Positions 57,455 through 64,000 of a stretch of DNA of 64,000 nucleotides are shown here, piece by piece. A program made the translations under genes and the position numbers. Below the pieces are notes generated by a model. It searched no databases. It saw only the letters and a program-made list of their open reading frames with translations, and had not been told where the DNA came from. This DNA comes from Plutella xylostella (Eukaryota; Arthropoda; Insecta; Lepidoptera; Plutellidae), in the NCBI RefSeq assembly GCF_932276165.1, contig NC_064008.1, forward strand, positions 1,741,001 to 1,805,000. Direction: 5' to 3'. Numbering within the stretch: position 1 is the stretch's first letter; each line of letters opens with the position of its first letter.

Positions 57455-58622
57455 TTAGAATAGAATAGAATACTACTTTATTGACTTAAAAACAATTAGC
57501 ACAAAAGTTCATTATTATTCACCGTAGGAACCTCACGCGCCGAACTCATAGAAAGGGTTCTATGTGTCGACCTTGTTGCTGGATACACAGCCTGGTGCGT
57601 CGGCGCACAGAATCCACCACGCGACGGATCATGGGCGGGTCGATGCCGGCGAAAGCATCGACTATCCGCTGCCGCATTTGCTCTTCTGTGCCACACTCGA
57701 CTGCGTAAACAGTGGTCTTCACGTGACCCCACAAAAAAAAGTCCAGCGGCGTGAGGTCCGGTGAGCGCGGTGGCCACGGGATCACGCCCCCACGCCCTAT
57801 CCACTGTGGGAATCTGGCGGCTAAATAATTGCGCACTTGTACCGCGAAGTGTGCGGGGGCGCCGTCGTGCTGAAAAACCACGCGATGGTATGCCGCCACC
57901 GGCAGGTCCTCCAGTAGCTCCTCCAGCTGGCCTCGGAGGAACCCCAAATAATTGGCCCCGTTCAGCGCGTGCGGCAAAAACACTGGCCCGATGAGGTGGT
58001 CGCCGATGATACCGGCCCACACATTTATGCGCCACCGATGCTGAAACCCAGTTTCACGGAATGCCCTCGGATTGGCGTGGCTCCAAACATGTTCATTGTG
58101 GGTATTAAACACACCCATTCTCGTGAAACTGGCCTCATCGGTCCACAGAATGTTGTGAGCCAGTCCGGGGTCGGCAGCAATTTGGTCACGGTACCACTCG
58201 CAGAAAACGAGACGCGGAGCGAAGTCCCTGACCGTCAGCTCCTGCGTCTTGCGAAGGTGGTACGGATGCTGGCCGTCCCGGTTCAGCGTGCGCCACACGG
58301 TCCAGTGGTCAACGCCAAGCACAGCGGCGGCGCGGCGGGTGCTCCGGGTGGGGTCCTCGGCGAAGTGCTGGAGGATGTGTTCGTCGATGACTCCGTGCCG
58401 GTCGGCGACGGGCCTCCCTCCTGGGTTCCGCTCGCGGACCGAGCCAGTCGTGTGCAGGCGGTTCACCAGGCGACGGAAGCAGGGGTACGAGGGCAGGCGC
58501 CTCGGTGCTGGCACATCCACATATCGGTCCCTGTACATCTCACGGGCTGCCCAAAGGTTTCCCCGACACTCCCCCACACACATCACCATGTCGTAGTATT
58601 CAGCGTTCGTGTATTCAGCCAT
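57455..58622 (-). mobile_element. Intact DUF4817/IS630-like transposase ORF with retro-type tail
   Basis: The ORF runs from ATG at 58622 to a stop at 57546, 358 residues without breaks. I start at MAEYTNAEYYDM because this N-terminus is typical of DUF4817 proteins. Residues about 1-60 are the DUF4817 HTH-like part and about 65-125 a second DNA-binding HTH. The catalytic triad looks like D162 (ILWTDEASF), D253 (VFQHDGAPAH) and D294 (SPDLTPLDFFLWG), 40 residues between the last two. The gene is far more GC-rich than its surroundings, which suggests a recent arrival. Downstream is CAATAAAGTAG then (TATTC)n at 57455-57475, similar to LINE tails here. I see no clear TIRs. Confidence 0.85.
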
Positions 58623-59374
58623 TGCGCGACAACTTAAAAAAACACTAACGACTCGCGATGCACTTTGCAAATGAAGATTTTCTTTACACTAGTAAACTTT
58701 TTCCCGCCAAATTGAACAATTCTCTTATTGGATATTATGCAAAAGCTATTTGTCTCTTTTTGCCACAGTGATTAGGCAATGCAAAAACAAAAGCATCTAT
58801 CTTTGTTACGCATAGACAGCCTAAAAGTAAGTAAGTTCGCTATTGGCCAAAGGGTCATAAAATAACCATAACACAACTCTTTCTCTTTCTATCTTATGGG
58901 ATACCAGAATAAAATATGAAATCCCCTGAAAACAGCCTTGGCTTGGTTGATTGATTTATGAGCATGTAATACATACGTCCTACGCATCCGCATTGACCAG
59001 TGTTTTGTAACTCACAGAAAATCTAACTAACTAATCTAAGTTGCTCAGGTAACTTCAGGAGTACCTACCTACTATTCATAGGATGAATTTCGTTATTCTT
59101 ACAACCTACTAGAAGAAATACCTAGCAAACATCAAAAAAATCTGAGGCGGGCGGGCGGCGCGGCATTTTGTCAAACGCGGCGGGCGGCGATGTCCGCAAA
59201 GCCTTTGCCGATACCGCACCGCGCGATTGTAGGTAAAACCAATACCCGTATTACATTTGAATAAGGTTAGTTTTTGTCTGTTTCAGATGTTTTATTCATT
59301 TGACGAAACGCTCTCGGTTTAAAGTACAGATAGGTAGCATGATATTTCATAATTTCATTATTCATCAAGTAGAT
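58623..59374. other. Intergenic sequence, no gene seen
   Basis: A CpG-rich patch at 59148-59225 (GGCGGGCGGGCGGCG, then ACGCGGCGGGCGGCG) stands out. It might be the 5' side of an unannotated promoter or a repeat; nothing codes. Confidence 0.4.
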
Positions 59375-59375
59375 A

Positions 59376-61592
59376 AGGTGAAGTCGGCTAATGCGGAAAA
59401 TCGGGTAAGTAATTCCGATTTCTTTTAAACACAGCCATAAGGTACAGGTGGGTTATTCCGAATTTCGGGAAATTCCGATTTTTGCAGATTTCTTCTAAAC
59501 GCAGCCATACTTTGAACCGTGGAACCATTCACCTTGATGGCAACTTAATCTTCTACTGCGCTTGGGTTGACTCAGGGCGCTAGGACCGAGCATCTTCATC
59601 ATCATCAGCCAATAATCATACACTGCTGGACATAGGCCTAGACCGAGTGTTGTGGCCCAAGGAGCGCCACAACACTCGGTCCTCGGCCTTCCTCATCCAA
59701 CCACTACCCGCCACCCGCCTAAGTTCGTCAGTCCAGCGGGCAGGAGGGCGTCCCACGCTGCGTTTGCCTGTTCGTGGTCTCCACTCGAGAACTCGTCTAC
59801 CCCAACGGTTATCGGTTCTTCGGCAGATATGACCAGCCCACTGCCACTTCAGCTTGCATATTTTGACAGCTATGTCGGTAACCTTAGTCCTCTGACGGAT
59901 AACCTCATTTCTGATACGATCCATCAGAGAAATCCCAAGCATAGCTCTCTCCATAGCACGCTGAGCGACTTTAAATCGGTGGACCAGTCCTACCGTCAGT
60001 GTCCACGTCTCTGCACCATACGTCATCACTGGTAGGACCGAGCGTGAGTGCTAAAACGTAAAATTTGTAAAAAAAGTACAAATTTCCGCAGATTTGAATT
60101 TTCGGAATTTTCCGCACATTGGTAATTATGAATTCAGATAATTAATTTAACTGATTGTTTCTTCATCTAAAAGATTGTCGTATTTGTTCACTATGTTCGG
60201 AATTTAAAAAACCTAGCTCATTTTTTTCTGAATTTCCCGGAATTAAACGACAAGGGTAATTCCGAATGTTAGAACATTTTAATATGAATAAATGTAAGTG
60301 CTTCTTGTAAGTGCTTCTGGGCAGTTGTAGGCAATATTTTTAAATTTAGTTTTTGCGAGGTTATCGCTGATCGAAAAATACATATGGTCCTTTGGCTTAA
60401 ATAACCTAAAACTCATTTAAAATCTCATTCGGAATAACCCGCACTCATTCGGAATTACCCTCGTGCAAAGAAAAAAAATATGAGCTTTTGAAACTAAAAT
60501 ATTCACGTATTCCGTGGGTATTTAGATAAGTATGTTAAGCGGTGTTTTAGGTAGTATATTAAAGTATGTGATTGGATACAGCATGTTTAAGTACTGCAGA
60601 AGACGGGATGTCCACTTTCAACATTTCTGCGGCTATCAGATCGGAACTGGGACCTTTTCATGCCATGGATATCTGTAACTGAGAGTGGGTCCGTACTGTA
60701 CTTATGGCCAGCTTATCCGGATGTGTGTTTGTGAGATATTTATCGTCAGTGGTTGTTAGCAAAGGCTATAGCGTTTGAGAAAACCTCCCGATAAACCTGA
60801 CACCAGCGCAAAAAAAGGCCTTCTGCTGAAAAAATAAATGTTTATGAAAAATACTTATTGAATAACACTCAGATAACAAAGATCAAAATGACACAGTCAT
60901 ACTTTAAATATGACAGCTAAATAATGTGGTTATAATTCAAAATAAAAAGTTCAGGTACAAATCTTTTACTAGCCAGGTGAAGCTGGGTTATTCCGAAAGG
61001 TTTTGGTCGAGTTCGGTACAATCGTATTTTGTCACATTATCAGAAAAGGTCAAGGTTAGGTAAGGTAAATTTTGAGTTTAAAAAGTTGATATTTTTTTTC
61101 ATTGCACGAGGGTAATTCCGAATGGATGCGGGCAATTCCGATTACATCTAAAAATTAGTTTTGAGTAGTTCATTTAAGCTAAAGGTGCATGTATTTTTCT
61201 ATCAACTTTAACCTCGAAAAACATATTTCGCAATATTGCCTAGAACTGCCAAATTCATTATTATAACCCGATCCACAGAATTTCATAGTTAAATGTTTCA
61301 TCATTCGAAATTACCCTAGTCGGCTAATTCCGGAAAAAAATTAGCTTACAACGTAGTGAAAAAAACGACAGTATTTTTGATGAAAAAACAATAAGTTTAC
61401 CGATAACGTGCCGGTAATTCCGGAAATCAAAAATGCGGGAATTTGCATTTTTTATTCATTTTACGATTTAACACGTACGCTGACGAAGTTGCGACCAAGG
61501 TGAATGGTTCCACGGTTCAAAGTATGGTTGCGTTTGGTAGAAATCGGCAACAATCGTAATTACCCGATTTTCGGCATTGGCCGACTTCACCT
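59376..61592. mobile_element. Large palindromic TA-flanked element, ATTCCGA repeats inside
   Basis: AGGTGAAGTCGGCTAATGC and AAAATCGGGTAA at the left are mirrored at the right end, both next to TA. Complementarity goes on inwards: GTTCCACGGTTCAAAGTATG near 61506 pairs with 59513-59530, and 60345-60480 pairs imperfectly with 61085-61225. GGTAATTCCGAAT-like words occur many times in both directions. The centre (60480-61085) has no convincing ORF. An RTE LINE interrupts the left arm. Confidence 0.75.
59592..60032 (-). mobile_element. RTE-clade LINE 3' fragment with target duplication
   Basis: The minus strand encodes MTYGAETWTLT, QRAMERAMLGI, KWQWAGHICRR, GRPPARWTDELRRVAGSGWM, the C-terminal end of RTE-type ORFs, then AGCAGTGTATGATTATTGG and (GAT)n. 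TAGGACCGAGC stands on both sides (59581-59591 and 60033-60043), an 11-base target duplication. Confidence 0.9.
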
Positions 61593-61601
61593 TAAATAAT
61601 T

Positions 61602-61745
61602 GGATTCATCATCATCATCATCATCATCACCTATAATAATACACTGCTGGACGTAGGCCTCTCCCGAGGAGCGCCACAACACTCGGTCCTCGCCCTTCCT
61701 CATCCAGTCACTACCGGCTACCCTCCTAAACTCCTAAGGTTGTTA
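61602..61745 (-). mobile_element. RTE LINE 3' fragment
   Basis: (CATCAT)n, ATACACTGCTGGACGTAGG, CACAACACTCGGTCCTCG, CCAGTCACTACCGG: second minus-strand RTE end, 10 bases beyond the palindromic element. Confidence 0.75.
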
Positions 61746-63290
61746 TCACAAAATTCATATGAAGGGTAGGGAATCTCGTTTTTAGTAAGCAGGTAAGTCA
61801 CTTCTTGTAGGTACGAGTCTGAGGGAATTTTATCTCCTTAATCCTTGATTCCTAAAAACAGTTTATTAAGTAAGTACTTACTTAATTTTGAGTGAAGGCG
61901 CGGCGCGGCGGCGGCGGCGGCGGCGGCGGTACCGTAGCGTAGCGGCTTCACTCAAAGAAGGCGGCCGCGGCTAAGCGGCTGTACTCAAAGAGGGCTGCCG
62001 CGGTTCGTCAAAGCAGTTACAAATGCACATTTTATTGTTGATAAGGTAGGTACTTTGATTTAGTCACATCGCAGTGCTAAGCATTAGATATTTTTACCGC
62101 GAAATGTTTATGAAATGTTGTTTGTAGAGGTAGGTATAATAATGTTGTGCGTTAAATAAATAAATTAGGTAATTAATAAAATAAATGTTGCAAGTAAGTA
62201 CTTATTTACCTACCAACTACGTAATCTAAGTAGGTAATGAATGATAGTAAATGATGAATTTGATTCTAGGTAGGTAATTACATTTCGTCAGCACGCAAGC
62301 AAGTAAGAATTTCATCTCCATAATCCTTGATTCCTAAAAAGTTTATCTTTTTCCCTAATTTTAGGGAAACGAGAAACTGGGGTAAAATGGCATTGATTGT
62401 CCATGATGTCCTAGTAACCAGAGACGAATTCAGTCAATGAAAAGGTCGGATATTGTACATTTCAGTTGAGGAAATGCACCGAGACCGAGAGAGACCGCCC
62501 GGCGGCATGCGGGATTCCTTTGAGTCCTTTGATTTTAAAATTTCGCGCCGAAAATATTGACGCGCCGCGAACCAATCACAGCGTCATTGAGGAAATGCAG
62601 ATGTGTTGACAAAAGGCTTAGCTTTAAGGACGAAAATGCATGTTATTATGCTATTTCTTTCTATTTCACGCGAAGGCCATTAACAACGAATACTTTCTTC
62701 TCACTCACGCATCATATTAACACATACATAGACAATTAGACATTAAAATACTTTAAAGTAATACAAATAAAGAAGTATCTATCTCTCTTTTACTTCATAG
62801 ATAAGTTATATCTTTTTTCTTTTTCTATCTTAATAATGTAGTTACTTTTACTAGGACAATCTGAGTTCATTGGTTCTCAAAGTTTTTTCAGGTAAAGTGG
62901 ATACCGTTACCGTAGATACGTTGAGGTAGGTAAGTACCTACTTCTTCTCCTAAGCGTGTCGGTGAAAATAATAGAGCTGAACTAGGGTTTGTCACTGTCG
63001 TGTTGGTATTGGTTATGATTATGAAGGTAAAAGTACGTAGGTATTAATACTCATTACTCACACTATGAAAGTAAGTAGTAATTCACTCAATCGAATCGAA
63101 TTCGTGAATAAAATACCTACAATAATACATTGCACATTGTTCTGTTACCTAAGCGGTGAAAGCTTATTTAGAAGCAGAGTTATCCTTAAGTACATCACCA
63201 ATCAAAATATTCCCTCACGTCACTGCTATGAAACGAGCTCAATGCCTTTTTTCATGCAATTCTTTCGGTGATTATCAGTTTGAACAAGAC
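61746..63290. other. Intergenic sequence with CpG-rich patches, no gene seen
   Basis: A (GGC)n run and GGCGGCCGCGG at 61898-61970, and CGCGCCGAAAATATTGACGCG at 62545-62575. A TAGGTAGGTA motif recurs in 62040-62280. No supported coding region. Confidence 0.45.
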
Positions 63291-63293
63291 GTG

Positions 63294-63720
63294 CCTCCAG
63301 CTATAATCCTCCAAAATTTAAACTCAATAGAAACTATTTCTGATGATGCCAAAAAATAGTCGTGAAATAGTCATAAATAGTCGTGTTTTCCAAAAAAATA
63401 GTCGTATCATACTTTCGGAGTTAGAGCTATACTTTATGGAGGATTATAGCTGGAGGTCTCCAGCTATAATCCTCCAGCCTCTGCAGAACAAACGGTAAGG
63501 CCTATCGACTTGGTTAAGGTCTCAAAAAATAGTCGTGAAATAGTCGTAATGACATGCCAAATTTCAGAAATAGTCGTCCAAAGATAGCAGAGATATAAAG
63601 GTACTTTGCTGCAGCCCTGGTGGAGGATTATAGCTGGAGGTTTTGAAAATATCGAATATCTTTGGAACTACTATGACTATCGGTTTGAATTATGTCTCAA
63701 AAAATAGTCGTGAAATAGTC
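63294..63720. repeat. Two abutting inverted-repeat units sharing a 19-base end
   Basis: CCTCCAGCTATAATCCTCC at 63294, its complement at 63438-63456, the direct form again at 63458 and the complement at 63622-63640. Between them the words AAAATAGTCGTGAAATAGTC occur near 63352, 63524 and 63699, about 175 bases apart. Possibly a MITE dimer or a young satellite that may go on past the window end. Confidence 0.75.
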
Positions 63721-64000
63721 GCTTCTATTTATTATAATTTTAAGCTTGATAAAAGCTGTTAAATAATTATATCAAATTCTTCATACAAATCAAAGTGGAC
63801 GAGAATGCCAAAGCAAGCCAGTACACAAAAATAATAGCACCGTAGCATTGAAGTACTCATGTCGAATTTATCTATAAATCATTTATTTCGTCATACTTTG
63901 CATCAATAGTATCTAAACTAATCTTGGGTATGACATTTTATTGCTTTTGCTCTTAGCCTTTACCTTACTGTGTACAGAGAAAACGTATGCCTATACACGC

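Noticed and set aside
57564..58637. Plus-strand open frames up to 222 codons
   Set aside because: Shadow frames opposite the GC-rich DUF4817 transposase; no known motifs.
1..64000. A novel multi-gene defence or biosynthetic system
   Set aside because: Outside the ADAMTSL gene, the nested kinase-like gene and transposon ORFs I see no other gene set; nothing supports an operon or cluster.

Overview
The window is AT-rich eukaryotic DNA with intron-split genes and a dense load of transposable elements. The mix points to a moth or butterfly (Lepidoptera): short Helitrons with CTAG ends, tRNA-derived SINEs, the AACCGACTTCAAAAAA repeat, many short inverted-repeat elements, mariner, RTE and CR1/Jockey-like LINEs, and a CHK/ecdysteroid-kinase-like gene. 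The assignment rests on recognising these families by eye; no search was run.

Positions 1-20104 hold the 3' part of one large plus-strand gene for a secreted ADAMTS-like extracellular-matrix protein. I can chain 18 exons (3044-20104) with GT-AG borders and matching phases. They give 2751 coding bases: 916 residues and a stop. The order is about five thrombospondin type-1 repeats (TSRs), one Ig I-set domain, a low-complexity linker, about three more TSRs and a C-terminal PLAC domain. The signal peptide and first exons must lie upstream of base 1. A minus-strand CHK-kinase-like gene with frameshifts sits in the third complete intron (5673-7032). Other introns carry SINEs, MITEs and LINE tails.

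The most unusual part of the gene is local duplication of exon pieces. Exon 7 has a second copy at 11891-12028 that differs by one synonymous base and has a usable splice frame. The acceptor and start of exon 1 occur three times in a minisatellite (2806, 2930, 3044). A short piece of the exon 16 end recurs at 19161.

From 20105 to 64000 I see no ordinary host gene. It is a layered graveyard of mobile elements: two LINE reverse-transcriptase relics (23206-24060; 42540-45673, the second split by a DDE transposon), a mariner with an internal deletion (39259-40167), an intact GC-rich DUF4817/IS630-like transposase ORF (57546-58622), at least seven short Helitrons, several SINE families, more than ten inverted-repeat elements and a large palindromic TA-flanked element (59376-61592) interrupted by an RTE LINE with an 11-base target duplication. 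The window ends in two abutting inverted-repeat units that share a 19-base end motif (63294-63640).
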